From: Burkholderiaceae bacterium
GTDB taxonomy: Bacteria; Pseudomonadota; Gammaproteobacteria; Burkholderiales; Burkholderiaceae_C
DNA: 64,000 bases
NCBI GenBank assembly: GCA_019234815.1
Contig: JAFALA010000032.1
Span: 1 to 64,000, forward strand
Reading direction: 5' to 3'
Shown here: one piece after another, positions 1 through 9,668 of the stretch
Numbering within the stretch: the first letter of the stretch is position 1
Layout of the letters: the number at the start of each line of letters is the position of its first letter
The notes under the pieces: model-generated
What the model saw: the letters and a program-made list of their open reading frames with translations, nothing else
The model's database searches: none
What the model was told of the DNA's origin: nothing
Program-made: the position numbers and the translations under genes

Positions 1-114
1 CCAACCTTATGTAATCAACATGAAACCGAAAGATTTTATTGCAATGCAACAGTGCCGAATGTACTTGGCACGACACTTCACTGCAGATTGCAACACTGCG
101 GGACAAAGAAAGAC

Positions 115-921
115 TCAATTCAGGTCATTGCGATAGAAGTGCGTGGAAGTGTTGTAGAGACCGCGCCGCAACTCGACCGGCACGTCGCCATAGGTGAACG
201 AAAGCCGCTCCACGCCCAACAGGGGCGCGCCCACTTCCACCTGCAGCAAGGCCGCCGACTCTGCGTCTGCCGCAACGGCGCGGATGCGTTCCTGTGCACG
301 GATCATATGCACACCGAATTCGGTTTCAAACAGGCCGTAGAAGGGCCCGCGATGCTGACTCAGCCGCTCAGCGGTCAGGCCGCCGAACAGGCGACCCGGC
401 AGCCAGATGTCGTCCAGCACCACAGGCTTGCCCTTGCTGTGCAGCAGGCGGCGCACCTCGACCATCGCGTCGCCAGTGCGCATATTCAGTTGGTGCGCGA
501 TCCAGGCCGGCGCGCGCTGACGACGGCAATCGAGCAGTTGCCGACCCAGCCCCGGCTCCTGCCCCTCGTCAGGTGTCAGGCGCAGGAAACGGTATTGCTG
601 CTGCTGCTCGGCATGCGTGGCCACGAAGGTGCCCTTGCCTTGCCGCCTGACCACCAGATTCTCGGCCGCCAGTTCGTCGATGGCCTTGCGAACGGTGCCC
701 TGGCTGACGCCGAAGCGCGCGGCCAGTTCGACCTCGCTGGGAATGCCCTCGCCGGCACGCCATTCGCCAGCCTGCAGGCTGGCAATGATCAAGGCCTTGA
801 TCTGGCGATAAAGCGGACTGAACGATGGCCCCACCGGCGCAGCCGCAGATGACGAACCCGATCCCGCGCCTGGGCTGGCTTCAGTCGAATTGGCGACGCG
901 CGTGTTCGTGGGGGGCGGCAT
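115..921 (-). CDS. GntR family transcriptional regulator (HTH + UTRA domain)
   Basis: N-terminal wHTH 'PLYRQIKALIIASLQAGEWRAGEGIPSEVELAARFGVSQGTVRKAIDELAAENLVVRRQGKGTFV' is canonical GntR/HutC type; UTRA-like C-terminus; divergent from mdh. Confidence 0.93.
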   Translation of the reverse strand: MPPPTNTRVANSTEASPGAGSGSSSAAAPVGPSFSPLYRQIKALIIASLQAGEWRAGEGIPSEVELAARFGVSQGTVRKAIDELAAENLVVRRQGKGTFVATHAEQQQQYRFLRLTPDEGQEPGLGRQLLDCRRQRAPAWIAHQLNMRTGDAMVEVRRLLHSKGKPVVLDDIWLPGRLFGGLTAERLSQHRGPFYGLFETEFGVHMIRAQERIRAVAADAESAALLQVEVGAPLLGVERLSFTYGDVPVELRRGLYNTSTHFYRNDLN

Positions 922-950
922 ACCCCGAGTCTACCCTGATTGCAGACCAA

Positions 951-962
951 TCTTATATAAGA
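951..962. promoter_or_regulatory. Candidate operator: perfect 12-bp palindrome TCTTATATAAGA between gntR and mdh
   Basis: Self-complementary TCTTATATAAGA 30 bp upstream of the gntR start, followed by a partial repeat ACATAAGA. Confidence 0.4.
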
Positions 963-1065
963 CATAAGATCGTCAGATTTGTGCAAAACCTGCGCGTAGA
1001 ATGAGGGGACCACTAGGCCTCACCGGGCCCAGGCGCTACGATTTCCCATCCTCTCGGAGATATTC

Positions 1066-2052
1066 ATGAGCAAGAAACCCGTTCGCGTTGCCGTCACCGG
1101 CGCCGCAGGCCAGATTGGCTACGCACTGCTGTTCCGCATCGCCTCCGGCGAAATGCTGGGCAAGGACCAGCCCGTGATCCTGCAACTGCTGGAGATCCCG
1201 GACGAGAAGGCCCAGAACGCGCTCAAGGGCGTGATCATGGAGCTGGAAGACTGCGCCTTCCCGCTGCTGGCCGGCATCGAAGCCCACAGCGACCCGATGA
1301 GCGCCTTCAAGGACACCGACTACGCCCTGCTGGTCGGCTCGCGTCCGCGCGGCCCCGGCATGGAGCGCTCGGAGCTGCTGTCGATCAACGGCGCCATCTT
1401 CATCGCCCAGGGCAAGGCCCTGAACGCGGTCGCCTCGCGCAATGTCAAGGTGCTGGTGGTCGGCAACCCCGCCAACACCAACGCCTACATCGCCATGAAG
1501 TCGGCCCCCGACCTGCCGGCCAAGAACTTCACCGCCATGCTGCGCCTGGACCACAACCGCGCCGCCAGCCAGCTGGCCGCCAAGACCGGCAAGGCCGTCG
1601 CCAACATCGAGAAGCTGGCCGTCTGGGGCAACCACTCGCCCACGATGTACGCGGACTACCGCTTTGCCACCATCGGCGGCGAATCGGTCAAGGCCATGAT
1701 CAATGACGAAACCTGGAACCGCGAAACCTTCCTGCCCACCGTGGGCAAGCGCGGCGCCGCCATCATCGCCGCTCGCGGCCTGTCGTCGGCCGCCTCGGCT
1801 GCCAACGCCGCCATCGACCACATGCGCGACTGGGCCCTGGGCACCAACGGCAAGTGGGTCACCATGGGCATTCCGTCGGACGGCTCCTACGGCATTCCCA
1901 AGGACGTGATGTTCGGCTTCCCCGTCACCACCGAAAACGGCGAGTACAAGATCGTGCAAGGCCTGGAGATCGATGCCTTCTCGCAGGAGTGCATCAACAA
2001 GACGCTCAAGGAACTGACCGACGAACAGGACGGCGTCAAGCATCTGCTGTGA
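1066..2052 (+). CDS. mdh: Malate dehydrogenase
   Basis: 328 aa; '[27 protein letters not shown]' NAD-binding start and '[16 protein letters not shown]' active-site region. Confidence 0.98.
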   Translation: MSKKPVRVAVTGAAGQIGYALLFRIASGEMLGKDQPVILQLLEIPDEKAQNALKGVIMELEDCAFPLLAGIEAHSDPMSAFKDTDYALLVGSRPRGPGMERSELLSINGAIFIAQGKALNAVASRNVKVLVVGNPANTNAYIAMKSAPDLPAKNFTAMLRLDHNRAASQLAAKTGKAVANIEKLAVWGNHSPTMYADYRFATIGGESVKAMINDETWNRETFLPTVGKRGAAIIAARGLSSAASAANAAIDHMRDWALGTNGKWVTMGIPSDGSYGIPKDVMFGFPVTTENGEYKIVQGLEIDAFSQECINKTLKELTDEQDGVKHLL

Positions 2053-2089
2053 TGGCCTGACCCGCTGACACAGGTCGCTGTCAAAATCA

Positions 2090-2117
2090 GGCCAGCATGC
2101 TTCATGCTGGCCTTTTT
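2090..2117 (+). terminator. Rho-independent terminator after mdh
   Basis: Perfect 10-bp stem GGCCAGCATG-CTT-CATGCTGGCC followed by TTTTT. Confidence 0.85.
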
Positions 2118-2143
2118 CATTGAGCCTTCGCACTCCTACTGCC

Positions 2144-3160
2144 GTGAACACCACCCACACCCTCACCAGCGCCGTGCACCCCCGCCAAGCTCTTTTCGAG
2201 GAGGGTGACGACGCCGCCGCCCTGCCCGTCGTGGACCACTATTGCGGCGTCGAGGTCCGCATGCGCAAGAGCCTGGAAATGCAGGCCGACATGGGGCCGG
2301 TCTTCGATGTCACGCTGGACTGCGAAGATGGCACGCCCATAGGCGGCGAGGCGGAGCATGTCGCGCTGGTCTGCGAACTCGCCAACAGCAGCCTGAACCG
2401 GCACAACCGCGTCGGTGCGCGCGTGCACCCCCTGACACATGCCAGCTTCGAAGCCGACGTGGACTGCCTCATCCAGGGCGCCGGCAAGCGCCTGGCCTAT
2501 CTGATGCTGCCCAAGCCGCAAAGCCTTGCGGACGTGGTCAAGGCCTGCGACTTCATCGACGGTACGCTCAAGCGCCATCACGTGCGGCCCGACCTGCCCA
2601 TTCACGTGCTGATCGAGACCCATGGCGCCCTGCGCGACGTGCAGGCCATTGCCGCGCATCCACGCATCGAGTCGCTCAGCTTCGGCCTGATGGATTTCGT
2701 GTCGGCCCATCGCGGCGCCATCCCCAAGCAGGCCATGAGCATGCAAGGCCAGTTCAGCCATCCGCTGGTGCTGCGCGCCAAGCTGGAGATTGCGGCGGCG
2801 GCGCACGCCCAAAGCAAGACGCCGTCCCATTGCGTAGTGACCGAGTTCAAGAGCGCGGCGGCCATCGAGGCAGCCGCAAGCAAGGCCTATCGCGAACTCG
2901 GCTACACGCGCATGTGGAGCATCCACCCCAGCCAGATCCAGCCCATCATCGACGCCTTCGCACCCAGCATGGCCGAAATCGACGAGGCCATCGACATCAT
3001 CCACGCTGCGCAGGCGGCCAACTGGGCCCCGATCCAGCACCGCGACACCCTGCACGACCGCGCCAGCTACCGCTATTTCTGGCAGGTGCTGGAGCGTGCG
3101 CATCGAACGGGCCAAACCTTGCCCATCGAGGTCTGCCAGGCCTATTTCGATGCCTGTTGA
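2144..3160 (+). CDS. HpcH/HpaI aldolase / citrate lyase beta-subunit-like protein
   Basis: 'VFDVTLDCEDGTPIGGEAEHVALV', 'IHVLIETHGALRDVQAIAAHPRIESLSFGLMDFVSAHRGA' match the CitE/HpcH TIM-barrel family. GTG start at 2144 preferred; the ORF opens at TTG 2120, 3 nt past the terminator T-tract. Confidence 0.88.
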   Translation: MNTTHTLTSAVHPRQALFEEGDDAAALPVVDHYCGVEVRMRKSLEMQADMGPVFDVTLDCEDGTPIGGEAEHVALVCELANSSLNRHNRVGARVHPLTHASFEADVDCLIQGAGKRLAYLMLPKPQSLADVVKACDFIDGTLKRHHVRPDLPIHVLIETHGALRDVQAIAAHPRIESLSFGLMDFVSAHRGAIPKQAMSMQGQFSHPLVLRAKLEIAAAAHAQSKTPSHCVVTEFKSAAAIEAAASKAYRELGYTRMWSIHPSQIQPIIDAFAPSMAEIDEAIDIIHAAQAANWAPIQHRDTLHDRASYRYFWQVLERAHRTGQTLPIEVCQAYFDAC

Positions 3161-3285
3161 CAAGCCCGCGCCGCCGATCGTCAGAGGTATCCGTTCGTAA
3201 ACCCGTGCACGGCAATGTAATAAGGCTTGGCCCTCGCATTTTTTTCGCGACAATCCGTGCACCGCAGTCCCCCACCTCCGATCCC

Positions 3286-3831
3286 ATGATGAACATCAAA
3301 GCAATTTCCTGGTCCGCACTCGCTTCATGTCTGCTGCTTGCCAGCCAAAGCTGGGCCGCGGTAGCCGACAGCAGCAGCACGACGCCGACCGTCGCCAAGG
3401 CCAAAACAAAGGCCAAGACCAAAGCCAAGGCGGTAGTTGCGGCCGAACCGGTCGAAGAGCCCCTGACCGACGAGCAGTTGGCTATTGCCCCGCGCGTCAA
3501 CGCGGGCGACGCGCATTGCGAGTTCAAGCAGACCGTCAAGGTCTCAGCGCATCCCACCAAGCCCGGCCGCTTCCAATTGCAGTTCGGCAAGATGATCTAC
3601 AACATGACGCCCGAACCCACCAGCACCGGTGCCGTCGTACTGAAAGACAATGCCGCCGGCGTGGAATGGCTGCAAATTCCCACCAAGTCCATGCTGATGA
3701 ACACGCGCCTGGGCCAACGCATGGTTGATGGCTGCCAGCATCCCGAACAAGTGGCGTTCGAGAGCAATGCTGCGCCCGCAGCCTCGGCCGAAGGTTTCGG
3801 CATCGCGCCTGACGCCGGCAAGGCCAATTGA
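3286..3831 (+). CDS. Exported hypothetical protein with Lys/Ala/Thr-rich N-terminal segment
   Basis: Signal peptide MMNIKAISWSALASCLLLASQSWAA followed by VAKAKTKAKTKAKAVVAAEP; terminator just downstream. In-frame ATG inside the 2242..3831 ORF. Confidence 0.75.
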   Translation: MMNIKAISWSALASCLLLASQSWAAVADSSSTTPTVAKAKTKAKTKAKAVVAAEPVEEPLTDEQLAIAPRVNAGDAHCEFKQTVKVSAHPTKPGRFQLQFGKMIYNMTPEPTSTGAVVLKDNAAGVEWLQIPTKSMLMNTRLGQRMVDGCQHPEQVAFESNAAPAASAEGFGIAPDAGKAN

Positions 3832-3870
3832 CCCCACTGATTCCGGGCCGGGCAGCCCGTCCAAGCATCG

Positions 3871-3895
3871 AAAGGAGGCCCAGGCCTCCTTTTTT
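3871..3895 (+). terminator. Rho-independent terminator
   Basis: AAAGGAGGCC-CA-GGCCTCCTTTTTT. Confidence 0.8.
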
Positions 3896-3915
3896 AATTT
3901 GAAATGCCGAATCGA

Positions 3916-3936
3916 GTACGTATAATCAATACATAC
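3916..3936. promoter_or_regulatory. Candidate antitoxin operator/promoter: GTACGTAT-AATCA-ATACATAC over a TATAAT -10-like box
   Basis: 8-bp inverted repeat (one mismatch) about 45 bp upstream of the antitoxin ATG, containing TATAAT (3921-3926). Confidence 0.45.
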
Positions 3937-3978
3937 TTTAGACCACATACCGTCGCCACGGCGGAGCGGGAGACCTGC

Positions 3979-4224
3979 ATGGAAGCAACGGTTGCCGAAC
4001 GAGGCCAGATCACGCTGCCCAAGGCCGTGCGCGACGCACTGGGCCTGACCAAAGGCACCACGCTCAAGGTGGAACTCGACGGCGCGCGCATCATCCTGCG
4101 CAAGAATGTCGACGATGCCATTTCACGCGCCCGCGGCCGCTTCAAGCTGCCGGCGGGCACCTCGACCGACGACATCATGCGCGAACTGCGCGGCCGCGCG
4201 CCCGGCGACCCCGTGGAAGACTGA
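3979..4224 (+). CDS. AbrB/MazE/SpoVT-type antitoxin (VapB-like)
   Basis: 'MEATVAERGQITLPKAVRDALGLTKGTTLKVELDGARIILRK' swapped-hairpin AbrB fold; immediately upstream of a PIN gene. Confidence 0.88.
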   Translation: MEATVAERGQITLPKAVRDALGLTKGTTLKVELDGARIILRKNVDDAISRARGRFKLPAGTSTDDIMRELRGRAPGDPVED

Positions 4225-4230
4225 ACCCCT

Positions 4231-4671
4231 ATGATCGCTGTCGACACCTCCGTCCTGATCGACCTGCTGGGCGACGACCCGCGCGCCGATGCGGCCGAAG
4301 CCTGCCTGCGCCTGGCACTCAGCGCCGGCCCGGTGACGGTCTGTGACGTGGTGCTCAGCGAAGTCACCGCCGGACTGGGCCATGGCTCCGAAGTCATGGA
4401 TGCCCTGGAGGAAATGGGCATTCGCTTCTCCGCGCTCGACCAGCGCGCCGCCATCCGGGCCGGAGAAATGCAGCGCAGGTACAAACTGCGTGCCCAAAGC
4501 GCCAGCGGCGCGCACAATTCGGCCCGTACGATTCCGGATTTCCTGGTTGGCGCACATGCCATGCTGCAGTGCGACGCCCTGATCACCCGCGACGACGGAT
4601 TTTTTCGCGACTATTTCAAAGGACTGAAGGTGATCACGCCGCAGTCCCCCGAGCGGGTCGCCGCGCGCTGA
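4231..4671 (+). CDS. PIN-domain toxin (VapC-like ribonuclease)
   Basis: '[23 protein letters not shown]', '..[29 protein letters not shown]' retain the acidic PIN pattern; 6 bp after the antitoxin. Confidence 0.88.
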   Translation: MIAVDTSVLIDLLGDDPRADAAEACLRLALSAGPVTVCDVVLSEVTAGLGHGSEVMDALEEMGIRFSALDQRAAIRAGEMQRRYKLRAQSASGAHNSARTIPDFLVGAHAMLQCDALITRDDGFFRDYFKGLKVITPQSPERVAAR

Positions 4672-4720
4672 CCCCAGCCAGATTTCAACCATCTTCACCC
4701 TCACACCTGGAGAGCACACC

Positions 4721-7312
4721 ATGCTGCAAGCCTATCGCCAACATGCCGCGGAGCGCCAAGCCCTCGGCATCCCGCCCCTGCCCCTGGACGCCAAGCAGGT
4801 CGCCGACCTGATCGAGCTGATCAAGACCCCCCCCGCCGGTGAAGACGCCTTCCTGCTGGATCTGCTGACGCACCGCGTGCCTCCGGGCGTGGACGATGCC
4901 GCCAAGGTCAAGGCAAGCTTCCTGGCCGCCGTGGCGCACGGCGACATCAAGGTCGGGCTGATCAGCAAGGCCAAGGCCACCGAACTGCTGGGCACCATGG
5001 TCGGCGGCTACAACGTGCATCCCCTGATCGAACTGCTGGACGACACCGAAGTGGCCGACGTCGCGGCCGCGGGTCTGAAGAAGACCCTGCTGATGTTCGA
5101 CTTCTTCAACGACGTGGCCGAGAAGGCCAAGGCCGGCAACGCGAAGGCCAAGGAAGTGATGCAGAGCTGGGCCGACGCCGAGTGGTTCACCAGCCGTCCC
5201 GAAGTCGAGAAGAAGATCACCATCACCGTCTTCAAGGTGCCCGGCGAAACCAACACCGACGACCTGTCGCCCGCCCCCGACGCCTGGAGCCGCCCCGACA
5301 TTCCGCTGCACTACCTAGCGATGCTGAAGAACACCCGCCCCGACGCAGCCTTCAAGCCCGAGGAAGACGGCAAGCGCGGCCCGATGCAGTTCATCGAAGA
5401 CTTGAAGAAGAAGGGCCACCTGGTCGCCTACGTGGGCGACGTGGTCGGCACCGGCTCCAGCCGCAAGTCCGCCACCAACAGCGTGATCTGGGCCACCGGC
5501 CAGGACATCCCCTTCGTGCCGAACAAGCGCTTCGGCGGCGTGACCCTGGGCGGCAAGATCGCGCCGATCTTCTTCAACACGCAGGAAGACTCGGGCTCGC
5601 TGCCGATCGAAGTCGACGTCAGCAAGCTGGAGATGGGCGACGTGGTCGACATCCTGCCCTATGACGGCAAGATCCAGCGCGATGGCGCCACCCTCACCGA
5701 GTTCAAGCTCAAGAACGACGTGCTGTTCGACGAAGTGCGCGCCGGCGGCCGCATCAACCTGATCATCGGCCGCTCGCTGACCGCCAAGGCCCGCGAATTC
5801 CTGGGCCTGCCCGCCTCCACCGTGTTCCGCCTGCCCAAGGCGCCGGTCGACAGCGGCAAGGGCTTCACGCTGGCGCAGAAGATGGTCGGCCGCGCCGTCG
5901 GCCTGCCCGAGGGCCAGGGCGTGCGTCCGGGCACCTACTGCGAGCCCAAGATGACCACGGTCGGTTCGCAAGACACCACCGGCCCGATGACCCGCGACGA
6001 GCTGAAAGACCTGGCCTGCCTGGGCTTCAGCGCCGACATGGTGATGCAGTCCTTCTGCCACACCGCGGCCTATCCGAAGCCCGTCGACGTCAAGACCCAC
6101 CGCGAACTGCCCGCCTTCATCAGCAACCGCGGCGGCGTCTCGCTGCGCCCCGGCGACGGCGTGATCCACAGCTGGCTGAACCGCCTGCTGCTGCCCGACA
6201 CCGTCGGCACCGGCGGCGACTCGCACACGCGCTTCCCGATCGGCATCTCCTTCCCGGCCGGCTCCGGCCTGGTCGCCTTCGGCGCCGCCACCGGCGTGAT
6301 GCCGCTGGACATGCCCGAATCGGTGCTGGTGCGCTTCAAGGGCCAGATGCAGCCCGGCGTGACGCTGCGCGACCTGGTCCACGCGATTCCGCTGTACGCC
6401 ATCAAGGCCGGTCTGCTGACGGTCGCCAAGGCCGGCAAGAAGAACATCTTCTCGGGCCGCATCCTCGAGATCGAGGGCCTGCCGGACCTGAAGGTTGAAC
6501 AAGCGTTCGAGCTGTCCGACGCGTCGGCCGAACGCTCGGCCGCCGGCTGCACGATCAAGCTCAACCCCGCGCCGATCAAGGAATACCTCACCAGCAACGT
6601 CGTGCTGATGAAGAACATGATCGCCGACGGCTACGCCGACGCGAAGACCTTGCAGCGCCGCATCGAGAAGGTCGAGGCCTGGCTGGCCAAGCCCGATCTG
6701 CTGGAAGCCGACAAGGACGCCGAGTACGCCGCCATCATCGAGATCGACCTGGCCGACATCAAGGAACCCATCCTGTGCTGCCCGAACGATCCGGACGACG
6801 CCAAGACCCTGTCCGACGTGGCCGGCACCAAGATCGATGAAGCCTTCATCGGTTCGTGCATGACCAACATCGGCCACTTCCGCGCCGCGGCCAAGCTGCT
6901 GGGCGGCCAGCGCGACATCCCCGTCAAGCTGTGGGTCGCGCCGCCGACCAAGATGGACCAGAGTGAACTGATCAAGGAAGGCCATTACGCTGCCTTCGGC
7001 ACCGCCGGCGCACGCACCGAAATGCCGGGCTGCTCGCTGTGCATGGGCAACCAGGCGCAGGTGCGCGAAGGCGCGACCGTGGTCTCGACCTCGACCCGCA
7101 ACTTCCCGAACCGCCTGGGCAAGAACACCAACGTGTTCCTGGCCTCGGCCGAGCTGGCCGCCATCGCGTCCAAGCTGGGCCACATCCCCACGGTGGCCGA
7201 GTACCACGAAGCCATGGGCATCGTGAACAAGGACAGCGCCTCGATCTACAAGTACATGAACTTCGACCAGATCGAAGAGTACGCAGAGACCGCCAAAGGC
7301 GTGACGGCCTGA
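4721..7312 (+). CDS. acnB: Aconitate hydratase B (bifunctional aconitase / 2-methylisocitrate dehydratase)
   Basis: 863 aa AcnB-type domain order; '[28 protein letters not shown]' and '[12 protein letters not shown]' Fe-S region. Confidence 0.98.
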   Translation: MLQAYRQHAAERQALGIPPLPLDAKQVADLIELIKTPPAGEDAFLLDLLTHRVPPGVDDAAKVKASFLAAVAHGDIKVGLISKAKATELLGTMVGGYNVHPLIELLDDTEVADVAAAGLKKTLLMFDFFNDVAEKAKAGNAKAKEVMQSWADAEWFTSRPEVEKKITITVFKVPGETNTDDLSPAPDAWSRPDIPLHYLAMLKNTRPDAAFKPEEDGKRGPMQFIEDLKKKGHLVAYVGDVVGTGSSRKSATNSVIWATGQDIPFVPNKRFGGVTLGGKIAPIFFNTQEDSGSLPIEVDVSKLEMGDVVDILPYDGKIQRDGATLTEFKLKNDVLFDEVRAGGRINLIIGRSLTAKAREFLGLPASTVFRLPKAPVDSGKGFTLAQKMVGRAVGLPEGQGVRPGTYCEPKMTTVGSQDTTGPMTRDELKDLACLGFSADMVMQSFCHTAAYPKPVDVKTHRELPAFISNRGGVSLRPGDGVIHSWLNRLLLPDTVGTGGDSHTRFPIGISFPAGSGLVAFGAATGVMPLDMPESVLVRFKGQMQPGVTLRDLVHAIPLYAIKAGLLTVAKAGKKNIFSGRILEIEGLPDLKVEQAFELSDASAERSAAGCTIKLNPAPIKEYLTSNVVLMKNMIADGYADAKTLQRRIEKVEAWLAKPDLLEADKDAEYAAIIEIDLADIKEPILCCPNDPDDAKTLSDVAGTKIDEAFIGSCMTNIGHFRAAAKLLGGQRDIPVKLWVAPPTKMDQSELIKEGHYAAFGTAGARTEMPGCSLCMGNQAQVREGATVVSTSTRNFPNRLGKNTNVFLASAELAAIASKLGHIPTVAEYHEAMGIVNKDSASIYKYMNFDQIEEYAETAKGVTA

Positions 7313-7334
7313 TCGCTTCAGGCCCGCCCGCAAA

Positions 7335-7361
7335 AAGGCCCGCGTGAAGCGGGCCTTTTTT
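7335..7361 (+). terminator. Rho-independent terminator after acnB
   Basis: AAGGCCCGC-GTGAA-GCGGGCCTTTTTT. Confidence 0.85.
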
Positions 7362-7378
7362 CATGTCAGAACTATTTC

Positions 7379-9388
7379 TCAGGGCCCCAGCGTATAGCAG
7401 GTGGCGTACTTGCGTCCCAACGCGTCGAGCGCCATGAGCCAGATCTGATAGCCCGTTGCCGTGAAGCCGGCGCCCAGCGTCGGCGCGGCCAAGTTCGCAC
7501 TGGTCGCACCGGTCGCAGGTGGCAAGGACACGCGGAGATCGGTGATGACGGGCGCGGCGGCCACACCGGCACTCGTGCCAGCCACCACCGTGCGCACGCT
7601 CAACAAGCGCATGTCCGGATTGGCCGCGGCCCAAGTGCTCCAGGCGACCGTCATGCCATTCAGCAACGCGGCGCCGCTCAAGGTATTGTTCCGGCTCACG
7701 CCGTCGAGCTGCGGCATGCGGCTGAGCGTGAGGGACTGATTCAGGTCGGCATACAGGTAGGTACCCTGGGTCGTGGAGGCGAGATTGCCCTGGGGGACAT
7801 AGGTCGCGACATACCGGTCACCCTGCACGACATCGGTGGTGCTGATCCAGCCCGCCGTTCCCACGACCAAGGTTTGATCCGCCGCGCTTCCCGTTGCCGT
7901 GGCGCTACCCGCGCCGGGCGTGTTGGTGATGCAGGCGTAGGTCTGATTGCAATTGGCAAAGGCGATGCTGAACCCGCCCGGCGTTTGCACGGCGGCGCTG
8001 GTCAGCAATTGAACCGGCGGCGTCGCGGGCGAATACGCCTCCAGCAAGATCTGAATCCCGGTCGCCAGGCCACCCGCCAAAGACGGATCGGCCGAACCGT
8101 CGTCGCGCAATTGCGTCCATTGCAGCGGAAACAGCGCAAACTCCAGCGCCTGGTTGTTGCCGCCGAATGTCCAGTTCGGCACGCCAGCAGCGGGCGTCTT
8201 GGCGTAGGTCAATGCATCGCTAAAGATCTGCACCACCTGCCCGCTGTTGTTGGTGATCGGCGCCGCCACCTTCACCAAGGTGCATTTGCCCTTGGTGACC
8301 ACCACATCGGCGCAGCCGGTCGTCTGGAAACGCCCGAGTTGCAGGTTGGAGCCCTCCAGGGCGGCGAATTGCGAGGCCAGCGCGGCCGCGGTGCGGCCAT
8401 TGTTCTGGGTATAGGTCGCCAGCACGGCACTGTTCGCAAACGCGGTGGCGGTCTCTCCCTGCGCCAGCATGTTGTTGATGGCGGCGCCGAGCGCGTCCAG
8501 CGTCGGCAACTCGCCGGCCACGGTGGTGGAGCTGCTGGTCGTCGTCGCGGTCGAAGTGATGGCGCTGGCCGGCGCTCCCGTGGCCAAGGCCAACTGGGTG
8601 GACGCGGTGGCGATATTGATCACGACCTCGGCCGCCGGCGAGGCCAGGAATTTGTTGCCCAGCTCCAGCACCACGGCACCGCTGCTGGTGGTGACCAGGC
8701 TGACCCGAAGGCTTTCCAGCAGCACGTCCTGCGGGCTCTTGTTGGCGACGAACGTGCCGTCGCCGAGCAGGTCGACCGTCGTGCCGGACGCGAACTTGGC
8801 GTCAGTGATGTTGCTGGCGATCACCGTGCTGAGAAAGGTTTCAGCGGCCGCGGCGGAACTCAGCAGCGCCAGGGTCTTGCCCTGGCCCTTGGGCGACGCC
8901 ATCAGCGGCGCAGGGTCGACGCCCAAGGACATCGCCACGATGGCATTGGACAAAGGCGTGACGTTGGCGACCATGGCCGAGGCCTGCACCGGCACCACGG
9001 AATGCAGCACGCGCGGCGTGCCGGTGGCATCAAAGCCGCGTGCCTGCACCAGCAGAGGCATCACCGGCTTGCTGCTGGCGAGCGTCAATGTGTAGGCGCC
9101 GCCGAGGCTGGTCGCGGTCGCCGTGCCCATGGCGGCGCCGCTGGCGTCGATCACGCTGATTTGCGCGTTCAACAGCGGCGAACCCACTGCAGCCACGCCG
9201 CTCAAGGTGGGCGCAGCGGTGCTGGTGCCCGTGCTGCCGGTCGAGCTGCCGGAACTGGACCCTCCCGACCCGCAGGCCTGCAGCAAGGCCACGGTACATG
9301 CAACACCCAGGCCAATAGGCACGCGAGGCCTGGCGGACGCGAAGCAACGTGCAATGACAAAACCGGCGGAACGAAGTGAATCCAACAT
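7379..9388 (-). CDS. Large Ser/Thr/Ala-rich putative surface lipoprotein, function unknown
   Basis: In-frame start MLDSLRSAGFVIARCF..VACTVALLQACGSGGSSSGSS gives a lipobox (LLQAC) and Gly/Ser linker; 'LSGVAAVGSPLLNAQISVIDASGAAMGTATATSLGGAYTLTL' resembles a carboxypeptidase-regulatory-like beta fold. Confidence 0.72.
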   Translation of the reverse strand: MLDSLRSAGFVIARCFASARPRVPIGLGVACTVALLQACGSGGSSSGSSTGSTGTSTAAPTLSGVAAVGSPLLNAQISVIDASGAAMGTATATSLGGAYTLTLASSKPVMPLLVQARGFDATGTPRVLHSVVPVQASAMVANVTPLSNAIVAMSLGVDPAPLMASPKGQGKTLALLSSAAAAETFLSTVIASNITDAKFASGTTVDLLGDGTFVANKSPQDVLLESLRVSLVTTSSGAVVLELGNKFLASPAAEVVINIATASTQLALATGAPASAITSTATTTSSSTTVAGELPTLDALGAAINNMLAQGETATAFANSAVLATYTQNNGRTAAALASQFAALEGSNLQLGRFQTTGCADVVVTKGKCTLVKVAAPITNNSGQVVQIFSDALTYAKTPAAGVPNWTFGGNNQALEFALFPLQWTQLRDDGSADPSLAGGLATGIQILLEAYSPATPPVQLLTSAAVQTPGGFSIAFANCNQTYACITNTPGAGSATATGSAADQTLVVGTAGWISTTDVVQGDRYVATYVPQGNLASTTQGTYLYADLNQSLTLSRMPQLDGVSRNNTLSGAALLNGMTVAWSTWAAANPDMRLLSVRTVVAGTSAGVAAAPVITDLRVSLPPATGATSANLAAPTLGAGFTATGYQIWLMALDALGRKYATCYTLGP

Positions 9389-9668
9389 GGAAGCATGCAA
9401 GAGCGGGCAGAGCGCCAGTATCTGCGCAGAACTCATGTTGCAAAGTGCGGTGAAGCGGGGCAAACGCCCGCCAAACCGGGCATTCTGCCCTCCCCCATCA
9501 CACCCGCGACGGCGCGGGTGCTCGACACAACCGGAGACTTGCAACACGTCACCAAAGGTTCACATTACTTAACCTAAAGAAAACGCGTACCAACCAGTAA
9601 GGGTATTCAGCTATCCCTAGAATCAGCCGCTTTGGCTTTAGCAGCATCAGGACAGGGCGGAATCAAGG

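Noticed and set aside
46-98. Near-repeats GCAACAGTGC / GCAACACTGC at the window start
   Set aside because: Two 10-mers with a mismatch near a probable promoter; too weak to separate from chance.
2242-3831. 529-aa plus-strand ORF as one protein
   Set aside because: Its first ~348 codons are an out-of-frame read through the citE-like gene; the real gene is the signal-peptide protein starting at 3286.
5315-7333. 672-aa minus-strand ORF antisense to acnB
   Set aside because: Codon-position artefact of GC-rich coding DNA; low-complexity Gly/Val/Gln/His-rich translation with no family motif; the opposite frame is clearly AcnB.
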